Position numbers and translations under genes: made by a program
Shown: positions 56,086 to 64,000 of the stretch, in pieces
Position numbering within the stretch: position 1 is the first letter of the stretch
Layout of the letters: each line of letters opens with the position of its first letter
Notes under the pieces: model-generated
The model's database searches: none
What the model was told of the DNA's origin: nothing
The model's input: only the letters and a program-made list of their open reading frames with translations
Source of the DNA: GWE2-40-63 sp041664345
Lineage (GTDB): Bacteria; Bacteroidota; Bacteroidia; Bacteroidales; SZUA-534
Assembly: GCA_041664345.1 (NCBI GenBank)
Contig: JBAYKX010000027.1
Coordinates: 7,381 to 71,380, forward strand
Length of the DNA: 64,000 nucleotides
Direction: 5' to 3'

Positions 56086-57462
56086 TCAACCTAATAATTC
56101 CCTTTTTAAGTAGTTACCGGAAACATATCCATGACTCTTATCTTTATAAGCCAATTCTCCCCTTAAAAAAACACTATCTACTTTACCTGTAACCGAAATG
56201 CCTTCATAAATGTTGGAATCGCATTGCTGCCAATTGGTTGCGGTTGAAATAATTCTTTCTCCAACAGGATTCCAGATAACCACATCGGCATCATAACCTC
56301 TTGTTATTTGACCTTTGTTTTTTATGCCGAAAATTTGGGCTGGTTTGAAACTGAGCATGGAAACCATTTGTTCCAGTGTAATTTTACCCGTTAAAACTCC
56401 AAAAGTGTACATCAGTTCCAAACGGTGCTCCACTCCTCCTGCCCCATTGGGTATCTTAGTAAAGTCATTGATACCCAGCTCTTTTTGACCTTTCAAATTA
56501 AATGGGCAATGGTCGGTTCCTATGGTTTGAATGGAACCATTCTTTAGATATTCCCATAATACATCCCGTTGATTGGAGTCGCGCAAAGCCGGACTAAAAA
56601 CATAGGGCGCTGCTTGCTCAAAGGAACCTTTCAGCTTATCTATGGTTAAAAGAAGGTATTGAGGACAAGTTTCGGCGTAGATAGGAAATCCCTCTAATTG
56701 CGCATCCACAATACACTTCATGGAATCGGGTGATGAAACGTGGACAAAGTAAACTTCGGCCTTGGTCTTTTTTGCTAAAGCAATGGCAGCCCTAACCGCA
56801 TCTGTTTCAACTGAACTGGGTCTGGATAAGGCATGATAAATTGGTTCAACATGCCCATTCGCTAGATATTGTTGTTGTAATTTAGAAATTTCATCTCCCT
56901 CCTCAGCATGAATGGTTACCATAGCATTCAAACGGGCTGCCATAACCATTGTTTTTTCAAGGGTTTCATGGTCGATTCCGATGGATCCTTTGTAAGCCAT
57001 GTAAACTTTAAACGATGGAATGCCTATGTTTTCAACGCACTGTTTCATTTCCTGGTACAAGCCTTTGTGGAAGTCGATTGGGCTAATATGGAATCCATAA
57101 TCGCAAAGACAGCCTTTAGCATCAGCCAGTCTCATTTCATAAGCTACCGGAAGCGATTCATTCTTGTTTGGGGTTACAAAGTCAATAATTGTGGTGGTAC
57201 CTCCAGCCAACGCAGCTTTGGACCCTGAAATAAAGTCATCGGTTGAATAACCCGCTGGGGTTTTCAAATGAAAATGGACATGCGGATCGATACCACCAGG
57301 CAATATAAGTTTTCCTGAGGCATCAATAATTTGAGAATCCTCAGGGACATTTTCAATATCGCTACCAATTTCAGCAATTTTTTTACCGATAATCAAAACA
57401 TCAGCTTTTTGCCTTCCAAAATGGTTTATTACGGTACCGTTTTTAATTAAAATAGCTGCCAC
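56086..57462 (-). CDS. hydA: Dihydropyrimidinase/hydantoinase
   Basis: A 458-residue amidohydrolase of the cyclic-imidase group. The metal-binding residues are visible: 'GGIDPHVHFH' (H-x-H), the carboxylated Lys in 'SFKVYMAYKGS', His in 'VTIHAEEGDE', His in 'YFVHVSSP' and the catalytic Asp in 'QTIGTDHCPFN'. The family opens dihydropyrimidine or hydantoin rings; which substrate is used here cannot be told, and dihydroorotase-like relatives are excluded by the length and the GTDHCPF motif. The start ATG 57462 opens directly with 'MAAILIKNGTVINHFG'. Confidence 0.92.
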   Translation of the reverse strand: MAAILIKNGTVINHFGRQKADVLIIGKKIAEIGSDIENVPEDSQIIDASGKLILPGGIDPHVHFHLKTPAGYSTDDFISGSKAALAGGTTTIIDFVTPNKNESLPVAYEMRLADAKGCLCDYGFHISPIDFHKGLYQEMKQCVENIGIPSFKVYMAYKGSIGIDHETLEKTMVMAARLNAMVTIHAEEGDEISKLQQQYLANGHVEPIYHALSRPSSVETDAVRAAIALAKKTKAEVYFVHVSSPDSMKCIVDAQLEGFPIYAETCPQYLLLTIDKLKGSFEQAAPYVFSPALRDSNQRDVLWEYLKNGSIQTIGTDHCPFNLKGQKELGINDFTKIPNGAGGVEHRLELMYTFGVLTGKITLEQMVSMLSFKPAQIFGIKNKGQITRGYDADVVIWNPVGERIISTATNWQQCDSNIYEGISVTGKVDSVFLRGELAYKDKSHGYVSGNYLKRELLG

Positions 57463-57579
57463 CCGATAATACTATTTACTGATTAGTTAAAATGAAAATT
57501 AGTATAAAAAAGTGGAATCCCAAATTTAGTTTTTTTTAAAACATTATTAACATCGTTAAATTCAATAACAATTAAAGTT

Positions 57580-57587
57580 TAAATTTG
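57580..57587 (+). promoter_or_regulatory. -7 element upstream of pyk
   Basis: TAAATTTG matches TAnnTTTG exactly, 27 bp before the pyk ATG. No clear -33 TTTG at normal spacing. Confidence 0.4.
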
Positions 57588-57614
57588 CCTTTTATAAATT
57601 GAAAAAAAGATACT

Positions 57615-59048
57615 ATGCCTGATAAAGGATATTTGAATAAAACGAAGATAGTAGCTACCGTTGGTCCCGCCATTTCATCCAGAGAGATGTTAAAACAGTT
57701 AGTATTGGAAGGCGTTAATGTATTCCGACTCAATTTCTCGCACGGTAAGCATGAAGACCACAAGCAAGTAATTGACTATGTATTGGAAATTAACGAGGAG
57801 TTGCAAACCAATGTGGCTCTTTTGGCTGATTTACAAGGTCCCAAATTGCGAATTGGGGAAGTAGAAAATAATGCAGTTATGTTAGTGGAAGGTACCGAGC
57901 TTGAATTTGTTAATGAAAAGTGTATGGGTACTGCTCAAAAAGTCTATATGAGCTATACCCTCTTTCCGTACGATGTCCAGATCGGCGACATTATTCTAAT
58001 TGACGACGGAAAATTAAAATTGGAAGCCACTTTTACCAATCGTAAAAACACCGTTAAGGCCAAGGTGATTCATGGTGGCATCCTGTCATCGAAAAAAGGG
58101 GTTAATTTACCCAATACACGCATATCATTGCCCAGTTTAACTCCCAAAGATATTGAAGATGCCGAGTTTGCATTGGAAAACAATGTGGATTGGATTGCCT
58201 TGTCGTTTGTTCGTTCAGTAACCGATATTGCCGATTTAAAAGATTTGATTAAGAAGAAAAAGAAGCATGCCAAGGTAATTGCAAAGATTGAAAAACCCGA
58301 AGCCCTTTTGGAGATTGACAATATTATTGATGTTACCGATGGTGTTATGGTTGCAAGGGGTGATTTGGGTGTTGAAATGCCTTTTCAGGAAGTTCCCTTA
58401 ATGCAAAAAATGTTGGTCGAAAAGTGCATCCGCTCCGCCAAACCGGTAATTATTGCCACCCAAATGATGGAAAGCATGATTCAGAATTTCAGTCCAACCC
58501 GGGCAGAAACCAACGATGTTGCTAATGCTGTAATTGATGGTGCCAGTGCCCTGATGCTCAGTGCTGAAACCAGTGTGGGTAAATATCCGGTTGAAGTAAT
58601 TCAAAACATGCGCAAGATTATTTCGTTTACCGAGCAAAATGGATACCCTTATTACAGGGAACATTCACCATCGGTTAAGAACCACACCTTTATAGCTGAT
58701 TCTACCTGTAGCAGTGCTGCTAAAATGGCTCAACAGACTTTGGCAAAATCGATCATTGTGTTGACTAATTCAGGATATACCGCTTTTAGGATTGCCAGCC
58801 ACCGCCCCAATGCCAATATTTATGCTTTTACCCCCGATAAAGGGCTGTTGCGACAAATGTCAATACTTTGGGGCACCCGGACTATTCATTCGGCTGAATT
58901 CCTGTTCACCTCCGATGCCATTGAATTCACCTTGAAATACCTAAAGGAAAAGGATTTGATTGAGGAAAATGAGTTGGTGGTGCATGTAGGCAGCATGCCT
59001 TTGAATAAAAGGGGCCAGACCAATATGGTGAAACTTTCATATTTTTAG
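57615..59048 (+). CDS. pyk: Pyruvate kinase
   Basis: A 477-residue glycolytic enzyme making pyruvate and ATP from phosphoenolpyruvate and ADP. It has the opening 'KTKIVATVGPAISSREML' and 'VFRLNFSHG', the metal/PEP site 'VIAKIEKPEALLEIDNII', 'GVMVARGDLGVEMP' and 'PVIIATQMMESM', and a C-terminal allosteric domain ('AFTPDKGLLRQMSILWG'). Length is normal. It is divergent from hydA and ends before a bidirectional terminator. Confidence 0.97.
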   Translation: MPDKGYLNKTKIVATVGPAISSREMLKQLVLEGVNVFRLNFSHGKHEDHKQVIDYVLEINEELQTNVALLADLQGPKLRIGEVENNAVMLVEGTELEFVNEKCMGTAQKVYMSYTLFPYDVQIGDIILIDDGKLKLEATFTNRKNTVKAKVIHGGILSSKKGVNLPNTRISLPSLTPKDIEDAEFALENNVDWIALSFVRSVTDIADLKDLIKKKKKHAKVIAKIEKPEALLEIDNIIDVTDGVMVARGDLGVEMPFQEVPLMQKMLVEKCIRSAKPVIIATQMMESMIQNFSPTRAETNDVANAVIDGASALMLSAETSVGKYPVEVIQNMRKIISFTEQNGYPYYREHSPSVKNHTFIADSTCSSAAKMAQQTLAKSIIVLTNSGYTAFRIASHRPNANIYAFTPDKGLLRQMSILWGTRTIHSAEFLFTSDAIEFTLKYLKEKDLIEENELVVHVGSMPLNKRGQTNMVKLSYF

Positions 59049-59073
59049 GAATCAACACCACTATATAATAAAC

Positions 59074-59112
59074 AAAAACAGCCACTTAACTTGAAGTCAG
59101 GTGTCTGTTTTT
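59074..59112. terminator. Terminator between pyk and aroC
   Basis: AAAAACAG (59074-59081) pairs with CTGTTTTT (59105-59112), and the inner CCAC/GGTG bases extend the stem imperfectly. T runs on both strands suit the two convergent genes. Confidence 0.65.
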
Positions 59113-59137
59113 ATTTAAAAGAATGAATGTCGAATAC

Positions 59138-60127
59138 CTAAAAAATTCTTTTTGTTTGCTGTTCCAATAGCATTAAATCGGCCAGAACCAAGGCGGTCAT
59201 GGCTTCCAAAATGGGTGGAACCCGCAGGGCCACACAGGCATCGTGCCGGCCTTGGATGATTAATTCATCCACTTTACCGCTTTCAAAGTTCATGGTTTTT
59301 TGAGGTTTTGCAATACTTGAGGTTGGTTTAATGGCTACCCGGAACACCAAATCATTCCCGTTGGTAATTCCCCCATTGATTCCTCCCGCATGATTGGTGT
59401 CGGTTGTTCCAGCAGCATCTATGATGTTGTCGTTGTGCTCCCAGCCGGTCATTTTAGCGGCTTGGAACCCACTTCCACATTCAATACCTTTAGTAGCTGG
59501 TATGGCAAATACCGCATGACTGATGAGCGATTCCACGGAATCCCAAAAAGGTTCACCCAAACCAACTGGCAGTCCTTTAATTGTGCAGGAAACTATGCCA
59601 CCAATGGAATTGTGGTCAGCTATGGCTTTATCAATGGCTTGGTCAATGTTGGTTGAACCTCCGGCTTCCACTAAAACGGATGAAATTTGAACATTGGGAA
59701 GCATTTTCTTGGCAACCACTCCGGCAGCCACAATACCTACTGTCAATCGGGCCGAGAAATGACCGCCACCTCGATAGTCGTTGTGTCCCCCAAATTTGAT
59801 TTTACCGGTTAAATCTGCATGTCCGGGCCTTGGAGAAGCAACTAGGTTCGCGTAGTCACCGGAACGGGTATTCATGTTCCGGAAAAAGATGGTCAACGGG
59901 GCACCGGTGGTTTTACCATTGAAAACCCCGCTCATGATTTCCGGAAGGTCGGCTTCTTTCCTGGGTGTTGTTCCTTTGGCCCCGGCCCTGCGCCTTGACA
60001 AATCCGGTTCAAAATCATTTTCGCTTAACGAAATACCAGCCGGACAACCGTCGATGGTAATGCCAGCGCCTAATCCGTGCGATTCACCAAATATCTGTAC
60101 CTTAAAAATTCTACCAAAACTATTCAT
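59138..60127 (-). CDS. aroC: Chorismate synthase
   Basis: A 329-residue FMN-dependent enzyme that forms chorismate from 5-enolpyruvylshikimate-3-phosphate, the last step of the shikimate pathway. Signature stretches: 'MNSFGRIFKVQIFGESHG' (GESHG), 'RPGHADLTGKIKFG', 'RGGGHFSARLT' and 'GGITNGNDLVFRVA'. ATG 60127 is the family start; a TTG six bases earlier is not needed. Slightly shorter than the ~360-residue average. Follows aroA by 10 bp. Confidence 0.96.
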   Translation of the reverse strand: MNSFGRIFKVQIFGESHGLGAGITIDGCPAGISLSENDFEPDLSRRRAGAKGTTPRKEADLPEIMSGVFNGKTTGAPLTIFFRNMNTRSGDYANLVASPRPGHADLTGKIKFGGHNDYRGGGHFSARLTVGIVAAGVVAKKMLPNVQISSVLVEAGGSTNIDQAIDKAIADHNSIGGIVSCTIKGLPVGLGEPFWDSVESLISHAVFAIPATKGIECGSGFQAAKMTGWEHNDNIIDAAGTTDTNHAGGINGGITNGNDLVFRVAIKPTSSIAKPQKTMNFESGKVDELIIQGRHDACVALRVPPILEAMTALVLADLMLLEQQTKRIF

Positions 60128-60137
60128 ACTCAATATT

Positions 60138-61397
60138 TTAATTGATTGAATCCATTTTTACTCCCAAACTCATCATGTCGTCATAAAATTCAGGATAGGT
60201 TTTGTTTACACATTCAGCCCCTTCAATAGTTATGGGGGCTTCGGCATTTAATGCAGCCAGTGAAAGTGCCATGGCAATGCGGTGGTCGTTATGGGCAAAC
60301 ACCTTTCCACCTTTTATTTTTCCACCTGTAATAAACATTATATCATCCTTAAAATCAATGCATACACCAATTTTATTAAACTCTTGCTTTAAGGCTTCTC
60401 CTCTATTGCTTTCTTTGTGAATTAAACGGTGTACTCCCTTAATGGAACTAGTTCCGTGGCAATTGGCTGCCAGGGCGGTAAGTACCGGAAACAGATCGGG
60501 ACAATGCAACGCATCAAATTCAAAAGGAGCCAGTTTTTCCGGTTTGATTACAACCCAGGTATCACCTTTAGATACAATAGTTGCACCAGTCTGTTTAATG
60601 GCTTCCAATACGGCATAATCGGCTTGTGAGGATTCCGATTGCAACAATTCCACCTGTATATTGCCGGCAATAGCTCCAGCCACTAAAAGGCCCGCAGCTC
60701 CGCTCCAATCGCCTTCAATTAAATATTTTCCAGCCGAATAGGTTTGATTGCCTTTGATATAAAATTCTTTAAAATCATGATTATCAACAATTCCACCGAA
60801 CGATTTAATGGCTTTTAAGGTCATTTCAACATAGGGAATGCTCATTAAATTGCTTACTTTAAGCAAACTATCTCCATTAGCAAGAGGAAGCGCAATGAGC
60901 AAGCCTGAAAGAAACTGAGAACTCAAACTTCCATCTAAATATGCTGTTCCGGGTTTTAATGGGCCTTTTATTTTTAATGGCGGAAAACCGTTGTTGGTTG
61001 AAATGGATACTCCCAACTGTTTCATGGGTTCGGTCATAAAATCGGCGGGGCGCCTAAGTAACGAACCTTCGGCCATGAGTTCTATTTCATTTGAAAATAG
61101 TGCAGCAATTGGAGTAAAAAGCCTAATGGCCAAACCCGATTCGCCACAATGTAGTTGCTTTGGGGCAACAAAGTTGTTCGGAATGATTGAAATAAAGCTG
61201 CCATTATCGTAAACATCACAACCAAAAGCACTGGCAATATTCAGTCCAGCGAGCGCATCATCGCAATGCGACGGATTCTGTATCAAGGTTTCGCCTTTTG
61301 CCAACACCGATAAGGCAATAGCCCGCTGCATAAAACTTTTTGAAGCCGGGGCTTTAACACTTCCTGAAATTATGGATGGATAAATTACTTTATTCAT
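60138..61397 (-). CDS. aroA: 3-phosphoshikimate 1-carboxyvinyltransferase (EPSP synthase)
   Basis: A 419-residue enzyme that joins shikimate-3-phosphate and phosphoenolpyruvate to EPSP. It has the domain start 'VKAPASKSFMQRAIAL' (binds PEP and phosphate), 'CGESGLAIRLFTPIAAL', 'DGSLSSQFLSGLLIALPLA' and a C-terminal 'HNDHRIAMALSLAAL' loop with the catalytic residues. Lies between aroD and aroC on the same strand with 29- and 10-bp gaps. Confidence 0.97.
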   Translation of the reverse strand: MNKVIYPSIISGSVKAPASKSFMQRAIALSVLAKGETLIQNPSHCDDALAGLNIASAFGCDVYDNGSFISIIPNNFVAPKQLHCGESGLAIRLFTPIAALFSNEIELMAEGSLLRRPADFMTEPMKQLGVSISTNNGFPPLKIKGPLKPGTAYLDGSLSSQFLSGLLIALPLANGDSLLKVSNLMSIPYVEMTLKAIKSFGGIVDNHDFKEFYIKGNQTYSAGKYLIEGDWSGAAGLLVAGAIAGNIQVELLQSESSQADYAVLEAIKQTGATIVSKGDTWVVIKPEKLAPFEFDALHCPDLFPVLTALAANCHGTSSIKGVHRLIHKESNRGEALKQEFNKIGVCIDFKDDIMFITGGKIKGGKVFAHNDHRIAMALSLAALNAEAPITIEGAECVNKTYPEFYDDMMSLGVKMDSIN

Positions 61398-61426
61398 TTA
61401 TTTAATTGAGTGATGTAATAATATGG

Positions 61427-62056
61427 TTATAAATATTTTAACAAATATTTCATGTCATTTTCTTGTATCTGTCCAGGAGCTGTTTCTTTTCCATTTTCCC
61501 AGCTGACAAAGGTAAAAGGTGCCCCCAATTTAAGTGCCGCTAACCGGGTAATTTTCCCCAGTTCGCCCATACCAATTGCCAACATAAGGGTTTCTTGTCC
61601 ATACAGACTCAACAAACGGGCATTATCAGAAATGGAATTAACCTGTGTGGCAATTTTAACCAAATCGGCTTGTTTTTCCAAAGCTTCAGCAATGATTTTG
61701 GCAAGTGCCATGGAATCGGGAGTTAAATCATAATTGTGATAAGAGATTATCACCTTGCAACCATTTTTCTTCGCATAGGAAACTAATTCCGAGCAAAAAT
61801 CGCTTTCCGATTCTATTTCCAGATCAATCCATTGGGCACCTCCATCAATAGCGGCCATTAATATCTCTTTTCGTTGAAAATCATTGAGACCATCTGGGCG
61901 GCAAGTGGCTATTAAATTGGTGTGTGCGGCAAACAGTTCTTTTGTTTCGGAAACGGTCAATAAGGTTTTTTCAAGGCGGATTTCGGCCATTTCGGCATCC
62001 TTAATCAATCCCTTGATATTTTCAAGACCCTTTTCAGCAATAGCGCGGCAGAGCAT
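61427..62056 (-). CDS. aroD: Type I 3-dehydroquinate dehydratase
   Basis: A 209-residue Schiff-base enzyme that makes 3-dehydroshikimate. The catalytic Lys is in 'LVKIATQVNSI' and the acid/base His in 'CKVIISYHNYD'; 'MAEIRLEK' and 'GAPFTFVSWENG' are family stretches. The N-terminus is normal for the type I family. It lies 29 bp upstream of aroA and downstream of the TA pair. Confidence 0.93.
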   Translation of the reverse strand: MLCRAIAEKGLENIKGLIKDAEMAEIRLEKTLLTVSETKELFAAHTNLIATCRPDGLNDFQRKEILMAAIDGGAQWIDLEIESESDFCSELVSYAKKNGCKVIISYHNYDLTPDSMALAKIIAEALEKQADLVKIATQVNSISDNARLLSLYGQETLMLAIGMGELGKITRLAALKLGAPFTFVSWENGKETAPGQIQENDMKYLLKYL

Positions 62057-62131
62057 GATTAAGATTTTTTAATAGTAGATTTATAATTAAAAATGTTTGT
62101 TTTTACTAATGAACCGTATATTGCCAGTATA

Positions 62132-62502
62132 TTATTTTTTCATTCTTTCTTTTTCAATAAAATCTTGATACAATTCCTCTGTTTTTATCAACCGTTTATA
62201 TCCTTTATCTGACAAACCTTTATAAAGTTTCATGTCACCAGTCCATAATTTACCATTAGCGAATTCTGCAACAGCCACAAAAGCAGTATCATCAATATCA
62301 ATTGATTTGCAAAGCTCCTCGGCCATTTTATAATTCTCTATCGGCAGTAAAGTATGATTAAGGATGGTGATATTCCGTAATATCAATTCATAAGTCTCAA
62401 GGAATTCATTGTCAGTAAGTTTGGCTATATTTTTAATCTTTTCCTATTAACATTCAGCAATGCACTAAAAACAATATTTGAGTCAATAATAATTTTAGTC
62501 AT
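62132..62502 (-). pseudogene. PIN-domain toxin with internal deletion and frameshift
   Basis: From ATG 62502 the frame gives 'MTKIIIDSNIVFSALLN' (first catalytic Asp), then stops at 'NRKRLKI'. In another phase the C-terminal half continues 'IAKLTDNEFLETYELILRN' and contains 'SIDIDDTAFVAVAE' and 'GKLWTGDMKLYKGLSDKGY', the other acidic residues of the PIN RNase site. About 35 residues between the two halves, present in relatives, are missing. So the toxin has both an internal deletion and a frameshift. It overlaps the antitoxin stop by 8 bp. Confidence 0.8.
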
Positions 62503-62704
62503 TTAATCCAACTTCTTTTTTTATTCTTTCCCAACGTCCTTTTTTTGCTTCTCGCACTAATTTATTAACATCTTCCTCAGTGGCGGTTGAATTAGAAGTC
62601 AATTCTTCGTACCGCAAATAATCAAGTATGGTCTGAATTTTAGATGTTTTTGTCCCTGCAGCAGATCTGACGAGTATTTCGTTGTTTAATCTCTCTACCA
62701 TCAT
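62495..62704 (-). CDS. Antitoxin partner of the broken PIN toxin
   Basis: A 69-residue protein with a short N-terminal region ('MMVERLNNEILVRSAAGTKT') and a helical C-terminus ('EEDVNKLVREAKKGRWERIK'), like the small antitoxins that precede PIN toxins. The name rests mainly on the overlap with the PIN frame (ATG 62502 lies inside its last codons). It is intact. It sits between aroB and aroD and breaks up the shikimate operon. Confidence 0.7.
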   Translation of the reverse strand: MMVERLNNEILVRSAAGTKTSKIQTILDYLRYEELTSNSTATEEDVNKLVREAKKGRWERIKKEVGLND

Positions 62705-62778
62705 GTTTTTTTTTCAAATTTACAAAATCTTCAGGTAATATTTAAATGGGCAGATATTTCAAATTATTAAAAACTATG

Positions 62779-63801
62779 CTATAATGAAACCTGTTTCAAT
62801 TCATCAATGCCAATACTTTCAACAACAACCTCCCCAATTCCTTTCATCAGGATAAAATGGATGGAATTACCTTCCCTTTTCTTATCCATGGTTAAGGCAT
62901 CCAGTATTTCTTGTTTGTTTCCATTAATTTCAACTGGCAGATTTAGCTTTTGAAGCAAAGTCACAATGCGGTCATAAGATGGTTTATCGAGCAAACCCCT
63001 TTTCACGGATAGTTTGGCCGCTACCACTAATCCCAAACTCACAGCTTTACCGTGCGACAAATGCATCACTTTTTCAACCGCATGACCGTAGGTATGCCCC
63101 AGATTCAGTTTGCGTCGTTCCCCTTGCTCCTTTTCATCCTTATTTACGATGGCTGCTTTTATGGCTACAGAATTGAAAACCAGCTTTTCAATAGCTTCCA
63201 GTTCCAAACCAGTAGCCTTATCCGTATTTTGTTCCAACCATTCGAACATGTTGGCATCGGCAATCAAGGTATGTTTCACAATTTCGGCAAAACCGCAGCT
63301 CAAATCATCGGAACTGAGTGTTTTGAGCATGTTGGGGTCGCAAATTACAAAATCGGGTTGGTTGAATACCCCAACCATGTTTTTAAACCCACGGTGGTTA
63401 ACCCCGTTTTTTCCTCCCACACTGGCGTCAACCTGCGAAAGCAAGGTGGTTGATATAAATCCAAACCGGATTCCCCTTTGATAAACTGATGCCACAAAAC
63501 CACCTATGTCGCAAACAATACCCCCGCCTACTGCTAATAAAAATGAACCGCGGTCGGCTTTATAAGCTATTAACTGTTCTGTAATGGCATCAATGGTTTC
63601 AAGTGTTTTTACTTTTTCTGTTTGCCCTATCACAATGGTGGGAAAACCGTTAAACGAATTTCCATAGATAGAATTCACTTTGTCATCCGTCAATACAATG
63701 ATTTGCTTATTTGCAGGAAGGTAATTCCGGAAATTTTCAAAGTTTTCGCCTACCAAAAGCTGCGAATCACTGGACGAACCATGTATAATCAGTTTTTGCA
63801 T
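62779..63801 (-). CDS. aroB: 3-dehydroquinate synthase
   Basis: A 340-residue NAD- and zinc-dependent enzyme turning DAHP into 3-dehydroquinate. Signatures: 'GGGIVCDIGGFVASVYQRG' (NAD site), 'TTLLSQVDASVGGKNGVNH', 'SCGFAEIVKH' and 'RRKLNLGHTYGHAVEK' with the zinc-binding His residues. It follows the DAHP synthase/chorismate mutase gene by 79 bp and precedes the TA pair on the same strand. Confidence 0.97.
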   Translation of the reverse strand: MQKLIIHGSSSDSQLLVGENFENFRNYLPANKQIIVLTDDKVNSIYGNSFNGFPTIVIGQTEKVKTLETIDAITEQLIAYKADRGSFLLAVGGGIVCDIGGFVASVYQRGIRFGFISTTLLSQVDASVGGKNGVNHRGFKNMVGVFNQPDFVICDPNMLKTLSSDDLSCGFAEIVKHTLIADANMFEWLEQNTDKATGLELEAIEKLVFNSVAIKAAIVNKDEKEQGERRKLNLGHTYGHAVEKVMHLSHGKAVSLGLVVAAKLSVKRGLLDKPSYDRIVTLLQKLNLPVEINGNKQEILDALTMDKKREGNSIHFILMKGIGEVVVESIGIDELKQVSL

Positions 63802-63880
63802 AAAGGAAATTCAGTTTTGTTAATCATGCTAGAATAACAATTGCTATAAAACTTTTAAAAATAGTGAATAAAATTGGCAA

Positions 63881-64000
63881 TTATTCATTCATAATATGAG
63901 TCTGTTTGTTAATGGATTCCTGATGGATTGCTTTGAAAATGTTGGCCAGAAACTCATCGCTCAAATCAAATTTTTTGCCTTTTTCGAGCACCTTTTCCAA
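63881..64000 (-). CDS. DAHP synthase/chorismate mutase, C-terminal end only
   Basis: The window edge cuts this gene; 39 codons remain: 'LEKVLEKGKKFDLSDEFL' and 'FKAIHQESINKQTHIMNE'. The IHQESI(R/N)xQ motif is typical of the C-terminal AroQ-type chorismate mutase of fused DAHP synthase/chorismate mutase proteins, which start the aromatic pathway in Bacteroidota. That fits the aroB gene behind it. A stand-alone chorismate mutase is the alternative. Confidence 0.75.
   Translation of the reverse strand: MEKVLEKGKKFDLSDEFLANIFKAIHQESINKQTHIMNE

Noticed and set aside
1..64000. CRISPR array, insertion sequence or prophage
   Set aside because: No regularly spaced direct repeats, transposase, integrase or phage structural genes were seen.

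Overview
The window looks like a low-GC chromosome segment from a member of the Bacteroidota. Supporting signs are outer-membrane barrels and many signal peptides ending in a Q cleavage site, a GldA/GldF/GldG-type ABC operon, two SpoIIE-phosphatase sensors (one with a Reg_prop/Y_Y_Y ectodomain), a DUF5777-YceI-cytochrome cluster, weak ribosome-binding sites, and promoters of the TAnnTTTG type. It carries housekeeping genes (tRNA-Lys, sucCD, argS, clpC, gyrA, pyk, shikimate pathway) mixed with surface, stress and accessory genes. I see no prophage, insertion sequence, CRISPR array or rRNA.

Layout. 1-5.6 kb: a surface-assembly locus with an outer-membrane barrel protein (usher-like, cut by the window edge), two small secreted proteins, a TPR-SpoIIE sensor and a divergent PapD-like periplasmic chaperone. 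5.7-9.7 kb: a MORN-repeat protein, a toxin-antitoxin (TA) locus with a broken YafQ toxin, tRNA-Lys, a short-chain dehydrogenase and a nitroreductase. 9.7-12.5 kb: one large metalloprotease/propeller/barrel protein split by a frameshift. 12.6-19 kb: OxyR, a BtpA-family protein, small TPR and unknown genes, a quinone-reductase-like flavoprotein, an RRM-RRM-Csp cluster, and a PepSY-type membrane protein. 19.1-25 kb: a decayed DUF438/PAS gene, sucC-sucD, a VWA lipoprotein, argS. 25.4-29.6 kb: gldA-gldF-gldG-DUF4340 (minus strand). 29.7-34.9 kb: an accessory stretch with an MNT gene, a RhuM fragment, an interrupted propeller lipoprotein, a split hybrid histidine kinase, and an isoaspartyl peptidase. 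35.2-40.4 kb: an operon of cytochrome c lipoprotein, DUF5777, YceI and a Reg_prop-SpoIIE sensor. 40.4-47.4 kb: Crp/Fnr regulator, response regulator, ABC-F protein, GT39-like transferase, a secreted unknown, a GNAT. 47.5-59 kb: clpC, gyrA, TPR genes, hydA, pyk. 59.1-64 kb: shikimate operon in transcription order DAHP synthase/chorismate mutase (C-terminus only), aroB, a TA pair with a broken PIN toxin, aroD, aroA, aroC.

Two themes stand out. First, every TA-like locus keeps its antitoxin gene, while the toxin is interrupted or deleted (YafQ by a stop codon, PIN by deletion plus frameshift, and possibly HEPN by truncation). Second, several long genes, including the essential-type clpC, are split by single-base frameshifts at short homopolymers. 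That suggests residual consensus indels, so I give joined coordinates for these genes and flag them.
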